Assembly (NCBI RefSeq): GCF_000024205.1
Contig: NC_013216.1
Location: 1,302,001-1,366,000 of the forward strand
Reading direction: 5' to 3'
Length of the DNA: 64,000 bases
Origin: Desulfofarcimen acetoxidans DSM 771
GTDB lineage: Bacteria; Bacillota; Desulfotomaculia; Desulfotomaculales; Desulfofarciminaceae
Position numbers and translations under genes: made by a program
Shown: positions 9,172 through 17,193 of the stretch, in pieces
Position numbering within the stretch: position 1 is the stretch's first letter
Layout of the letters: each line of letters opens with the position of its first letter
Notes under the pieces: model-generated
Told to the model about the DNA's origin: nothing
The model's database searches: none
The model's input: only the letters and a program-made list of their open reading frames with translations

Positions 9172-10293
9172 GTGAATGAATTTAGAAAAAAACAGCTCCG
9201 GTTTGGTATAACCACCGGAGCTTCTGCGGCAGCGGCTGCAAGAGCTGCTGCATTGCTTCTTTTGAGAGGACAAACAGTGGTTGAAACTACTGTATACAAT
9301 CCGGCGGGAGAAGCTATAAAAGTTCCCGTGGCCTCACAGGTAATTATTGATGAGTGCACTGCTTCTGCTACGGTAATTAAAGACGGCGGGGATGACCCGG
9401 ATGTTACCCACGGTCTGTCGGTTGTAGTCCAGGTCGAAAAATGTCCGTCCAGTATTATTATTAATGGTGGTGCAGGAGTAGGCAGGGTAACCAAACCAGG
9501 TTTGCAAATACCGGTAGGTGAGCCGGCTATCAACCAGGTTCCCAGACAAATGATTATAGCCGCTGTATCTGATTTGCTGCCGGAGCAGCAGGGACTGAAA
9601 ATTACTGTGAGTGTACCTGGTGGGGAAGGTGTTGCCGCCAGAACTCTCAATCCCAGGTTAGGCATCACCGGGGGGATTTCTATACTGGGTACTACCGGGA
9701 TTGTTCGCCCAATGTCGGAAGAAGCTTTTAAAGATTCACTGGTTCCGCAAATAGAAATGGCTTTAGCTGCAGGTTATAAGGATATTGTTTTAAGCCCAGG
9801 TAGGATGGGCATAAAAAATGCTGTAGAAAAATATGGCCTGCCGGAAGCGGCTGTTGTAGAAATGAGTAATTTCGTGGGGTATATGCTGGATGCCTGCGTG
9901 GAAAAAGGTATAGAGCAGGTTCTACTCTGGGGTCACCACGGTAAAATTGTTAAAGTTGCCGCGGGAATTTTTCACACTCATAACAGAATTGCTGACGGCC
10001 GTTTGGAGACTCTGGCGGCATATGCAGGTTTGGCCGGTGCCAGCAGCCAAACCATGGCTGCTATTTTAGACTGTATTACTGCTGAAGCGGCCCTGCAGGT
10101 TTTGAAGGATAACAATATAGTGGAAGAGGTTTTTGCCAGATTGGCTCATCGTGCCAGTCAGCGAGCTCAGTATTATACCCAGGGGCGTCTTAGAGCCGGT
10201 ACCGTATTGCTGGATATGGAGGGCCAAATTTTAGGTTTAGATGAGCAGGCCAGAATAGTTGTCAGAAAGTTGGGGTGCAATTTATGTCTGTAA
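9172..10293 (+). CDS. cbiD: CbiD, cobalt-precorrin-5B C1-methyltransferase
   Basis: Methylates C1 of the corrin ring in the anaerobic cobalamin pathway, using SAM. The N-terminal FGITTGASAAAAARAA motif is the CbiD signature (usually TTGTCAAAA). Central DGGDDPDVTHG and GRVTKPGLQI, and the later SPGRMGIK and LLWGHHGKIVK segments, are typical. GTG 9172 is preferred (site CAGGAAG about nine bases upstream) over GTG 9163. First of nine tightly packed cbi genes; its 3' end contains the start of cbiE. The first cysteine of the usual TTGTCA motif is absent here (TTGASA), which is a minor oddity. Confidence 0.93.
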   Translation: MNEFRKKQLRFGITTGASAAAAARAAALLLLRGQTVVETTVYNPAGEAIKVPVASQVIIDECTASATVIKDGGDDPDVTHGLSVVVQVEKCPSSIIINGGAGVGRVTKPGLQIPVGEPAINQVPRQMIIAAVSDLLPEQQGLKITVSVPGGEGVAARTLNPRLGITGGISILGTTGIVRPMSEEAFKDSLVPQIEMALAAGYKDIVLSPGRMGIKNAVEKYGLPEAAVVEMSNFVGYMLDACVEKGIEQVLLWGHHGKIVKVAAGIFHTHNRIADGRLETLAAYAGLAGASSQTMAAILDCITAEAALQVLKDNNIVEEVFARLAHRASQRAQYYTQGRLRAGTVLLDMEGQILGLDEQARIVVRKLGCNLCL

Positions 10294-10991
10294 TAGCCGA
10301 TAAGGAATACCAAAATACAACAATTAATGCTGCCGATGAAACTGTTTATGTTATGAAGAATCCTCTTACTGTTGTCGGCATCGGCCCTGGGGGTAAAGAA
10401 TATCTCACTTTTGCAGCTCTGGCAGCTATAGAAAAGGCCGAGGTTTTAATAGGAGGTCAACGAAATCTGGATTTGTTTGCCTACCTGTGTAAGGAAACTT
10501 TCATAATAAAAAACAATTTGCAAGATATGCTTGATTTTATTAAGAAAAAAGATGACTGTAATTTTACCGTAACTGTTCTGGCTTCAGGTGATCCGGGGAT
10601 ATTTGGCATATTGAATTTTTTGCGTCGTCATTTCCCTCCGGAAAGCTTACTGGTGTTGCCAGGTATCAGCTCAATCCAACTGGCCTGCTCCCGTCTGGCT
10701 TTGCCCTGGCATGATGCTGTATTAACCAGCACGCATGGTCGTGATTACCGGCATTTGATTAATACAGTAAGAACCAATAAGAAGGTAATAGCCTTGACTA
10801 ATCCTAATTCTTCTCCTTCTGACCTGGCCAGGTTGCTGATAGCTGAAGGTATAGATAAACGAGTGGTATATCTTTGCCGGAACCTTTCTTATCCTGATGA
10901 ACAAATAAGCATGTTTAGTCTTGAGGAATTAGCCGATTTGGAAGTGACTCAATATTCTAACAATGTTATGGTGATTTTAGATGACGCATAA
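10284..10991 (+). CDS. cbiE: CbiE, cobalt-precorrin-7 C5-methyltransferase
   Basis: SAM-dependent tetrapyrrole methylase acting at C5, working with CbiT. The conserved VVGIGPGGKEYLT N-terminal motif and LIGGQRNL are present, along with VLASGDPGIFG. About 23 residues precede the usual start; ATG 10284 has GGGGTG six bases upstream, while an internal ATG at 10353 (directly before the conserved motif) lacks a ribosome site. The gene overlaps the end of cbiD by 10 bases and cbiT by 11, implying coupled translation. CbiE and CbiT are separate here, not fused as in CobL. Confidence 0.92.
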   Translation: MSVIADKEYQNTTINAADETVYVMKNPLTVVGIGPGGKEYLTFAALAAIEKAEVLIGGQRNLDLFAYLCKETFIIKNNLQDMLDFIKKKDDCNFTVTVLASGDPGIFGILNFLRRHFPPESLLVLPGISSIQLACSRLALPWHDAVLTSTHGRDYRHLINTVRTNKKVIALTNPNSSPSDLARLLIAEGIDKRVVYLCRNLSYPDEQISMFSLEELADLEVTQYSNNVMVILDDA

Positions 10992-11589
10992 ATGGCCTTT
11001 TCGAACCCCGGGAATACCGGATGAAATGTTTATACGCGGCAACGTACCGATGACTAAAGAAGAGGTGCGTGCTGTGACCGTAGCTAAAGCCAGGCTGAGA
11101 GAAGGACAAACAGTTTGGGATATAGGTGCGGGGACAGGGTCTTTATCAGTGGAAGCTGCTCTGCAGGTTGTTCGGGGCAAAGTATACGCTGTGGAAAGAC
11201 TGGCTCAGGGAATTGATTTGATTAGACAAAACCGTGATAATTTTTCTTTGGACAATCTGGAAATTATTCAAGGGCTGGCCCCGGAAGCTCTCTATGATTT
11301 GCCAGATCCTGATCGTGTTTTTATCGGCGGCAGCGGCGGCCAGTTAGAATGGATATTAAAATATTTGGCCGGTAGGTTAAGGACCGGCGGGCGTATTGTG
11401 ATAAATGCAGTAACTCTGGAAACTCCCGGCCGTGCAGTGGAAATCTTACATAAGCTGGACTTCCGAACGGATACCAGTCAAATTTTTGCGGCACGTGCAT
11501 TAGGTATAAAAAATATGCATCTCATGCAAGGACTCAATCCTGTTTACATAATCGCTGCGGAAAAAGGAGGGGACAATATTGCCGGGTAA
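10981..11589 (+). CDS. cbiT: CbiT, cobalt-precorrin-6B C15-methyltransferase/decarboxylase
   Basis: Class I SAM-dependent methyltransferase that methylates C15 and decarboxylates the C12 acetate of the corrin ring. The N-terminal GIPDEMF..GNVPMTKEEVRA stretch is characteristic of CbiT, followed by SAM motif I VWDIGAGTGSLSVE and the FIGGSGG motif. Length 202 aa is normal. It overlaps both neighbours by 11 bases. A good aaggagg-type site inside its 3' end serves the TTG start of cbiL. Confidence 0.93.
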   Translation: MTHKWPFRTPGIPDEMFIRGNVPMTKEEVRAVTVAKARLREGQTVWDIGAGTGSLSVEAALQVVRGKVYAVERLAQGIDLIRQNRDNFSLDNLEIIQGLAPEALYDLPDPDRVFIGGSGGQLEWILKYLAGRLRTGGRIVINAVTLETPGRAVEILHKLDFRTDTSQIFAARALGIKNMHLMQGLNPVYIIAAEKGGDNIAG

Positions 11590-12289
11590 ATTTTTCGGCA
11601 TAGGAGTAGGCCCCGGTGACCCGGAACTGCTGACCTTTAAAGCGTATAAAGCACTTGAGCAGACGGAGATACTCTGTATCCCTAAGTCATCAGGTGACAA
11701 AGAAAGTTTAGCCCTGTCTGTAGTCAGTAAAATGCTGTCCAGAGAGTTTAATTACCTGGAATTGCATTTTCCTATGTCAATGGATGCCAAAGTGCTCAAG
11801 GAAAGCTGGGATAAAGCAGGTCAGGCTGTAGCTGAATGCCTTCTGCAAGGACGCTCAGTATCTTTTGTCACCATTGGTGATCCCATGTTTTACAGTACTT
11901 ACGGCTATTTGCTGCGTTACCTCAAAAACAACCACCCAGATGTAGAAACGCAAACCATTCCCGGTATTACCGCATTTTCCGCCTGTGCCTCTTATTTGCA
12001 AATCCCCCTGGTAGAAGCGGAAGAAACTGTGGCGGTTATCCCTGCTGCCTATGGTTTAGATAAATTTCGAGATGTGTTAGACAGTTTCGATAATATTGTA
12101 CTGATGAAGGTAAACCGGCGCTTTGATGATGTTCTGGCAGAACTGGAAAAACTGGGACTTAAAGATAAGGCGGTATTTATCAGCCGGGTAGGTTATCCTG
12201 AGCAGTATGCCACCCGAGATTTGGACAGCCTGGCAGGTAAAAAACTTGATTATATGTCCTTGATTATCGTGCAAAAACGGAGGGATTAG
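11579..12289 (+). CDS. cbiL: CbiL, precorrin-2/cobalt-factor II C20-methyltransferase
   Basis: Adds the C20 methyl group early in corrin ring synthesis. Tetrapyrrole methylase fold with GIGVGPGDPELLT at the N-terminus, ILCIPKS and the FVTIGDPMFYSTY motif, which together point to the C20 enzyme. Start is TTG behind AAAAAGGAGG. 236 aa is the normal size. It sits between cbiT and cbiF in the same coupled operon. Assignment as the cobalt-inserted (CbiL) rather than aerobic (CobI) form follows from the presence of cbiD, cbiG and cbiC/J homologues of the anaerobic route. Confidence 0.9.
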   Translation: MPGKFFGIGVGPGDPELLTFKAYKALEQTEILCIPKSSGDKESLALSVVSKMLSREFNYLELHFPMSMDAKVLKESWDKAGQAVAECLLQGRSVSFVTIGDPMFYSTYGYLLRYLKNNHPDVETQTIPGITAFSACASYLQIPLVEAEETVAVIPAAYGLDKFRDVLDSFDNIVLMKVNRRFDDVLAELEKLGLKDKAVFISRVGYPEQYATRDLDSLAGKKLDYMSLIIVQKRRD

Positions 12290-12291
12290 AT

Positions 12292-13038
12292 ATGATATAT
12301 TTTGTCGGGGCCGGGCCAGGAGATCCGGAGTTGATTACCGTCAAAGGCTCAAGACTGTTATCGGAGGCCGATATGGTTGTTTATACCGGTTCACTGGTTA
12401 ATCCTCAGGTATTGCAATATTGCCGCCCCGGTATTGAAATATATAACAGTGCGGGTATGGATTTAAGTGAAATAATAAGTCTTATGCAAAAGGCTGTGCA
12501 AGAAGGGAAAAAAGTAGTCAGGCTGCAAACAGGGGATCCCAGTTTGTATGGTGCAATACAGGAGCAGATGGATGCCTTAAACGCTGTAGATATACCTTTT
12601 ACCGTAATTCCCGGGGTCAGTTCCTTTTTTGCCGCTGCTGCGGCAATCCCGCGTGAACTGACTCTGCCGGGCATATCACAAACTGTTGTACTAACCAGAA
12701 TTGAAGGCCGTACTCCTGTACCGGAGTCAGAAAAGTTGTCTGAACTGGCTAGACACCACTGTACTATGTGTATCTTCTTAAGCGTGCATCTGATAGATAC
12801 GGTTGTGCAGGAATTACTGGATGGCGGGTATAGTGTTGATACACCTGTAGTAATTGTTGAAAGAGCTTCCTGGCCGGAGGAGAGAGTTATCAAGGGAACT
12901 GTCTCGACTATTTCCAAGTTGATTAAAGAAGCGGGTATTACCCGGACAGCTATGATTCTGGTTGGGCAGGCTTTTGGGGCTGATTATCAGCCTTCCAAGT
13001 TGTATGACAAGAATTTTGCTCATGGATACCGGGGTTAG
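12292..13038 (+). CDS. cbiF: CbiF, cobalt-precorrin-4 C11-methyltransferase
   Basis: Methylates C11 of cobalt-precorrin-4. The start region VGAGPGDPELITVKG, the VYTGSLVN motif, RLQTGDPSLYGAI and the GVSSFFAAAA loop are all characteristic of CbiF/CobM. 248 aa, the normal size. It follows cbiL by two bases and precedes cbiG by two, so translation is continuous. CbiF works just before the CbiG ring-opening step, which matches gene order. Confidence 0.94.
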   Translation: MIYFVGAGPGDPELITVKGSRLLSEADMVVYTGSLVNPQVLQYCRPGIEIYNSAGMDLSEIISLMQKAVQEGKKVVRLQTGDPSLYGAIQEQMDALNAVDIPFTVIPGVSSFFAAAAAIPRELTLPGISQTVVLTRIEGRTPVPESEKLSELARHHCTMCIFLSVHLIDTVVQELLDGGYSVDTPVVIVERASWPEERVIKGTVSTISKLIKEAGITRTAMILVGQAFGADYQPSKLYDKNFAHGYRG

Positions 13039-13040
13039 CA

Positions 13041-14147
13041 GTGAAAACAGCAGTTGTTACTGTGACCAGAGAAGGATCACTGCTGGGGCAAAAGCTATCC
13101 GCAATTCTAAAAAAATATGACAATTACCAGGTTGATTTGTATGTGCCTGCCAGATATGCTGAGCTTATCCCCGGGTCTGTTCCTTATGAAAAACCCATGT
13201 CTCTCTTGATAAAAAATATATTCTCTGAAAGACAGGCTATAGTGATGGTTATGGCTTTGGGAATAGTAATCAGGATGATTGCTCCCCATATACAAAGCAA
13301 GCTAAGCGATCCGGCAGTTGTAGTTTTGGACGAGAAAGGGCAGCATGTGATTTCCGCCTTATCCGGTCATTTAGGTGGTGCCAATCGATTGACTTCTCTT
13401 TTGGCGGCAGAACTTGGTGCCTGTCCTGTTATTACAACAGCAACAGATGTGCAAAATCGACCCGCTATAGATCTTGTTGCTCAGGAGTATAATCTGATAC
13501 CTGAGCCTCAGGCTATGGTTAAAGAGGTCAACTCAGCTTTAGTCAACGGGGATCAGGTGACTTTATATACAGATTACCGGCTAAATATAAAAGCAATGCC
13601 GAATTTTGCAATTTCCGCTATGAAGGATTTCCAATATCAGTTACCGGCGGGAAATGACCGCCAGGTTTTGTTGACTAACAAAGTCTTACCAGGTTTAAGA
13701 AATACTTTATTTTTGCGTCCCGGCAACTTGGTAGTGGGGATTGGTTGTCGCCAGGGGACAGAGAAAAACCAAATAGAAAAGGTTTTGCAACAGGTGCTGG
13801 AACAAGCAGGTAAAAGTATCTACAGTATAAAATGTTTTGCTACGGTAGATATACGGGCTAATGAACCTGGATTGACAGGTTTGGCTGCCGATTTTAAAAT
13901 CCCTTTGCTGGTTTTTTCCCGCGAGGAAATCAGACAGGCATACAGTAAATATCCCGGTGTTTTTCAGCACTCTGATTTCGTTCAAGAAAAAATAGGAGTT
14001 GGTGGAGTATGCGAACCAGTGACCCTGCTGGCCTGTCCTCAGGCCAGGTTAATCAGTCCCAAGACGAAGCAAAACGGGGTGACCATAGCTATAGCCGAGG
14101 ACGACTGGCGGTGGTCGGGCTCGGTCCCGGAAGCCCTGAACACATGA
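13041..14147 (+). CDS. cbiG: CbiG, cobalt-precorrin-5A hydrolase
   Basis: Opens the delta-lactone of cobalt-precorrin-5A, releasing acetaldehyde. Visible are the N-terminal mid-region (MALGIVIRM and VVVLDEKGQHVISALSGHLGGAN) and the C-terminal CbiG domain (LVVGIGCRQGT, VGGVCEP). Start is GTG. The frame continues 139 bases past the first possible cbiH start and its last residues still look like CbiG (GVTIAIAED), so the overlap with cbiH is not explained by a simple read-past. 368 aa is normal for full-length CbiG. Confidence 0.92.
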   Translation: MKTAVVTVTREGSLLGQKLSAILKKYDNYQVDLYVPARYAELIPGSVPYEKPMSLLIKNIFSERQAIVMVMALGIVIRMIAPHIQSKLSDPAVVVLDEKGQHVISALSGHLGGANRLTSLLAAELGACPVITTATDVQNRPAIDLVAQEYNLIPEPQAMVKEVNSALVNGDQVTLYTDYRLNIKAMPNFAISAMKDFQYQLPAGNDRQVLLTNKVLPGLRNTLFLRPGNLVVGIGCRQGTEKNQIEKVLQQVLEQAGKSIYSIKCFATVDIRANEPGLTGLAADFKIPLLVFSREEIRQAYSKYPGVFQHSDFVQEKIGVGGVCEPVTLLACPQARLISPKTKQNGVTIAIAEDDWRWSGSVPEALNT

Positions 14148-14833
14148 CCGGGCGGGCCCGCCTGGCTATAGCTGAGGCGGAGGTAATAGTCGGCTATAAG
14201 ACTTATATTGAACTGATCAATGATTTAATTGACGGTCAAGAGGTGCTCAGTACCGGCATGACCAGAGAAGTAGAAAGGTGTGAACTGGCTATTGCCAGGG
14301 CAGTTGCCGGCAGTAAAGTAGCCGTAGTTTCCAGTGGGGATCCGGGTGTTTATGGTATGGCCGGATTGATACTGGAACTCTTGTACAGAGATGATACTCA
14401 TAAGGAAATCGAATTGGAGATTATACCGGGGGTAACTTCGGCAACGGCCTCGGCGGCTCTTTTAGGCGCCCCTTTAATGCATGATTTTACTGTAATAAGT
14501 TTGAGTGACCTGCTTACTCCTTGGGAATTAATACAAAAGCGATTACACGCAGCCGGTGAAGGGGATTTTGTAGTAGTTCTGTATAATCCGTCCAGCCGCA
14601 AGCGAAAGGAGCATATTGTAACTGCCAGGTTGATTCTCCTCCAATATAAGCCCGCATCGACGCCTGTTGGTATTGTACGCAATGCGGAAAGGGATGGTGA
14701 GGAAATCATAATTACAGATCTGGAAAATATGCTTAAGCATCCGATGGATATGTTTTCGACAGTTGTAATAGGCAATAAAACTACTGCCAAGCTGGGACAA
14801 TATATGGTTACACCCAGGGGGTACAATGTATGA
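14009..14833 (+). CDS. cbiH: CbiH, cobalt-factor III C17-methyltransferase
   Basis: Performs C17 methylation and ring contraction. The conserved methylase domain begins at VVGLGPGSPEHMTGRA and includes GYKTYIELI, VSSGDPGVYGMAG and FVVVLYNPSSRKR. The open frame reaches back to ATG 14009, which would give a 34-residue extension of low complexity overlapping cbiG by 139 bases. An in-frame GTG at 14111, preceded by CGAGGA about nine bases upstream, starts almost exactly at the conserved motif and is a credible true start. The enzyme identity is secure, the start is not. It overlaps cbiJ by four bases. Confidence 0.85.
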   Translation: MRTSDPAGLSSGQVNQSQDEAKRGDHSYSRGRLAVVGLGPGSPEHMTGRARLAIAEAEVIVGYKTYIELINDLIDGQEVLSTGMTREVERCELAIARAVAGSKVAVVSSGDPGVYGMAGLILELLYRDDTHKEIELEIIPGVTSATASAALLGAPLMHDFTVISLSDLLTPWELIQKRLHAAGEGDFVVVLYNPSSRKRKEHIVTARLILLQYKPASTPVGIVRNAERDGEEIIITDLENMLKHPMDMFSTVVIGNKTTAKLGQYMVTPRGYNV

Positions 14834-15600
14834 TCCTTGTTCTGTCCGGTACAGGTGACGGCAGAAGTATTATTAAGGATTTGGTTCAAAAAGGTTACCA
14901 GGTATTGGCTGCTGCTGCTACAGCTTACGGGGGACAGCTATTAGATGAAACTGGAGCGGCGGAAACCCTAGGCCGCCCGCTAAGCGAACCGGAACTGCTG
15001 GAATTAATAGCCGGCAGGGGGATTAAAGCTCTGGTAGACGTAACTCATCCTTATGCGGAAGCGGTTTCCGAAATGGCATTTAAAGTATGTGCCGAGATGA
15101 ATCTGCCATATATCAGATTTGAGAGGCAGGAAATAAAACTTCCTGAGCACCCATTGATAATGCATGCTGCTGACTACCTGGCTGCGGCTGATAAGGCTGT
15201 TATGCTCGGGGAGTCAATATTCTTAACTACCGGCAGTAAAACATTGGGTATTTTTTTACGTGCTGCTCTGCTCCGGAAAAGAAGAATCATAGCCAGAGTT
15301 TTGCCCCATCCCAGGGTACTGCAGCATTGTTTGGATTTGGGTTTAACTCCGGCAGATATAGTGGCTATGCAGGGACCTTTTTCTAAGCAAATGAATATTG
15401 CAATGCTGCGCCATTACCAGGCTAACGTGCTGGTAACCAAAAACAGCGGTATAGTCGGTGGCTTACCTTCAAAAATTGAAGCCGCGCTGGAACTGCAGGT
15501 TCCGGTAATAATAGTTGACAGGCCCAGGCCGGTCTTAAGCGGGGCGATAAGTTCCGTGGATACCTTATTTCAGGAATTGGAGAAACATCTACAGAGCTAA
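14830..15600 (+). CDS. cbiJ: CbiJ, cobalt-precorrin-6A reductase
   Basis: NADPH-dependent reduction of the macrocycle in the anaerobic cobalamin pathway. The N-terminal ILVLSGTGDGRSI motif and the DVTHPYAEAVS segment are diagnostic of CbiJ/CobK, and the C-terminal VTKNSG..GGLPSKIEAA stretch is the conserved binding loop. 256 aa. It overlaps cbiH by four bases (ATGA) and is followed by 30 bases with a strong ribosome site before cbiC. Confidence 0.92.
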   Translation: MILVLSGTGDGRSIIKDLVQKGYQVLAAAATAYGGQLLDETGAAETLGRPLSEPELLELIAGRGIKALVDVTHPYAEAVSEMAFKVCAEMNLPYIRFERQEIKLPEHPLIMHAADYLAAADKAVMLGESIFLTTGSKTLGIFLRAALLRKRRIIARVLPHPRVLQHCLDLGLTPADIVAMQGPFSKQMNIAMLRHYQANVLVTKNSGIVGGLPSKIEAALELQVPVIIVDRPRPVLSGAISSVDTLFQELEKHLQS

Positions 15601-15630
15601 AAATCTTTATATCAGCAGGGAGGTATTATT

Positions 15631-16254
15631 TTGCACCCGGTGATCACCAATCCCCGTGAGATTGAAAAAAACAGCATGCAGATTATAGAGGATAACGTAC
15701 CTGAACTACATAAGCTGCCCCGTGAACATAAGGAAATAATCAAGCGGGTTATTCATACAACAGGAGATTTAACATTTGTAAATTTAGTTTATATCCACCC
15801 TGAGGCTGTGGCAAGCGGTCTGACAGCACTTCGTGCGGGCCGGCCGATAGTTACTGATATAAATATGCTAAAGACAGGAATTAATAAAAATCGCTTGCAG
15901 GAACTGGGTATTACTGCTTATTGCTATATAGCCGAGCCAAGAGTAATTGAAGAATCTAAGAAAACCGGTTTAACCAGAGCCATGATTGCCATGAAGTTAG
16001 CTGCAGCAGAAGCCAAGGACGGCATAATCGCCATTGGCAATGCACCAACTGCGCTCTTTACTCTGTGTGATTTAATAAAGAGCGGTGCGGCAAAACCGTC
16101 ACTGGTTATTGGTACACCGGTAGGTTTTGTAGGAGCTAAAGAATCCAAAGATTTGTTAATGCAGATGGATATACCTCATATTGCTGTTCCCGGCACCAAA
16201 GGGGGAAGTACTATAGCCGCTGCAATAGTTAACGCACTGCTCTATCTGGCTTAA
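15631..16254 (+). CDS. cbiC: CbiC, cobalt-precorrin-8 methylmutase
   Basis: Moves the C11 methyl group to C12, giving cobyrinic acid. Diagnostic motifs are the central VKRVIHTTGD, the DINMLKTGI segment, AIGNAPTALF and VIGTPVGFVGA. Start TTG 15631 follows GGGAGGT by seven bases. 207 aa is standard. Last gene of the operon, followed by a factor-independent terminator. No cobaltochelatase, cbiA, cbiP or nucleotide-loop genes are in the window, so the rest of the pathway must lie elsewhere. Confidence 0.94.
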   Translation: MHPVITNPREIEKNSMQIIEDNVPELHKLPREHKEIIKRVIHTTGDLTFVNLVYIHPEAVASGLTALRAGRPIVTDINMLKTGINKNRLQELGITAYCYIAEPRVIEESKKTGLTRAMIAMKLAAAEAKDGIIAIGNAPTALFTLCDLIKSGAAKPSLVIGTPVGFVGAKESKDLLMQMDIPHIAVPGTKGGSTIAAAIVNALLYLA

Positions 16255-16313
16255 GAAAAGGTAGTTTATTGTGTGTTTAGCAGGCTTGGTTGTATAAATA
16301 TTCTCGTTTAATT

Positions 16314-16342
16314 CCGCTAACTTTCTTAGCGGTTTTTTTTTT
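16314..16342 (+). terminator. Terminator of the cbi operon
   Basis: CCGCTAA-CTTTC-TTAGCGG stem-loop followed by ten T residues. Confidence 0.93.
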
Positions 16343-16365
16343 ACTATGCCAATTGGATAAATTTT

Positions 16366-16390
16366 CATGTTTAAGGTAATACTAAACATG
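16366..16390. repeat. Small inverted repeat upstream of the cortex hydrolase gene
   Basis: CATGTTTA and TAAACATG separated by nine bases, about 35 bases before the start codon. It could be an operator or part of a sporulation promoter; no T run follows. Confidence 0.4.
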
Positions 16391-16424
16391 AGCAAAATAT
16401 TTGCTGGGATAGAAAGGAGGAAAA

Positions 16425-17075
16425 ATGTTTAAGCTAAAAAAAATTTTTACATGCTTTCTTACGGTGTTGCTGCTGGTGTTGTCCGTAGCAGGGGCAAAGT
16501 CAGAAGAACTGGAGACGGCACGTGCGGAAAACGATCGCTATACCGTACAAAAGGGTGATACATTATACGGAATAGCGCGTCGTTACAATATTTCTTTAAA
16601 AGAATTAATTAGAACCAATAATATAACAAATACTGTGATCTATCCCGAAGAATTGCTGGTAATACCCAGGAAAAAGTTTATCTATACTTCAAGGGGAGAT
16701 ATACCGCGTGATGAATTAATCTTACTGGCTAAAATAATTCACGCGGAAGCCAGAGGAGAGTGTTTAGACGGAAAAATTGCTGTTGGAGCTGTAATTATCA
16801 ACCGTTTGGGGAGTCCCTATTTTCCTAAAACAGTTCGTGATGTTATCTGGCAGAGTTGTAATGGTGTATACCAGTTTTCACCTGTGGCAGACGGTTCAAT
16901 AAATCTTGATCCGGACGAACAGTCAATACTGGCAGCTGAGCTTGCTTTCACAGGCCAGGACCCTACAAACGGGGCACTATATTTTTATAATCCATGCATT
17001 GCCAGAGACAGGTGGATAAAAAGCCTGCCTGTGTTAAACCGAATAGGTCGGCATGTATTTGCCACACAAGCCTAG
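16425..17075 (+). CDS. LysM-domain SleB-like cell wall (cortex) hydrolase
   Basis: Exported peptidoglycan hydrolase of 216 aa. A basic and hydrophobic signal peptide (about residues 1-26) is followed by one LysM domain (YTVQKGDTLYGIARRY, near 38-82), then a Hydrolase_2/SleB-type catalytic domain (about 92-214) with the conserved AKIIHAEARGE motif, whose glutamate is the expected catalytic residue. Homologues (SleB, YkvT, CwlJ relatives) act on spore cortex during germination or on cell walls. An aaaggagg site precedes the ATG. The role in spores is inferred from the family and from the nearby SASP gene. Confidence 0.88.
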   Translation: MFKLKKIFTCFLTVLLLVLSVAGAKSEELETARAENDRYTVQKGDTLYGIARRYNISLKELIRTNNITNTVIYPEELLVIPRKKFIYTSRGDIPRDELILLAKIIHAEARGECLDGKIAVGAVIINRLGSPYFPKTVRDVIWQSCNGVYQFSPVADGSINLDPDEQSILAAELAFTGQDPTNGALYFYNPCIARDRWIKSLPVLNRIGRHVFATQA

Positions 17076-17113
17076 TGCATGTCCGATTAAAATAAAATAT
17101 TTATACAGCACCG

Positions 17114-17133
17114 GGCCTTCTTTCGAGAAGGCC
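17114..17133 (+). terminator. Hairpin after the cortex hydrolase gene
   Basis: GGCCTTCT and AGAAGGCC closed by a TTCG tetraloop. The T tract is weak (CTAATTATTTT), so termination may be partial. Confidence 0.55.
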
Positions 17134-17193
17134 TCTAATTATTTTGTTCATAATTATGGGAATAATAGTGTAAAGAACTCATTTGGAGGTAGA

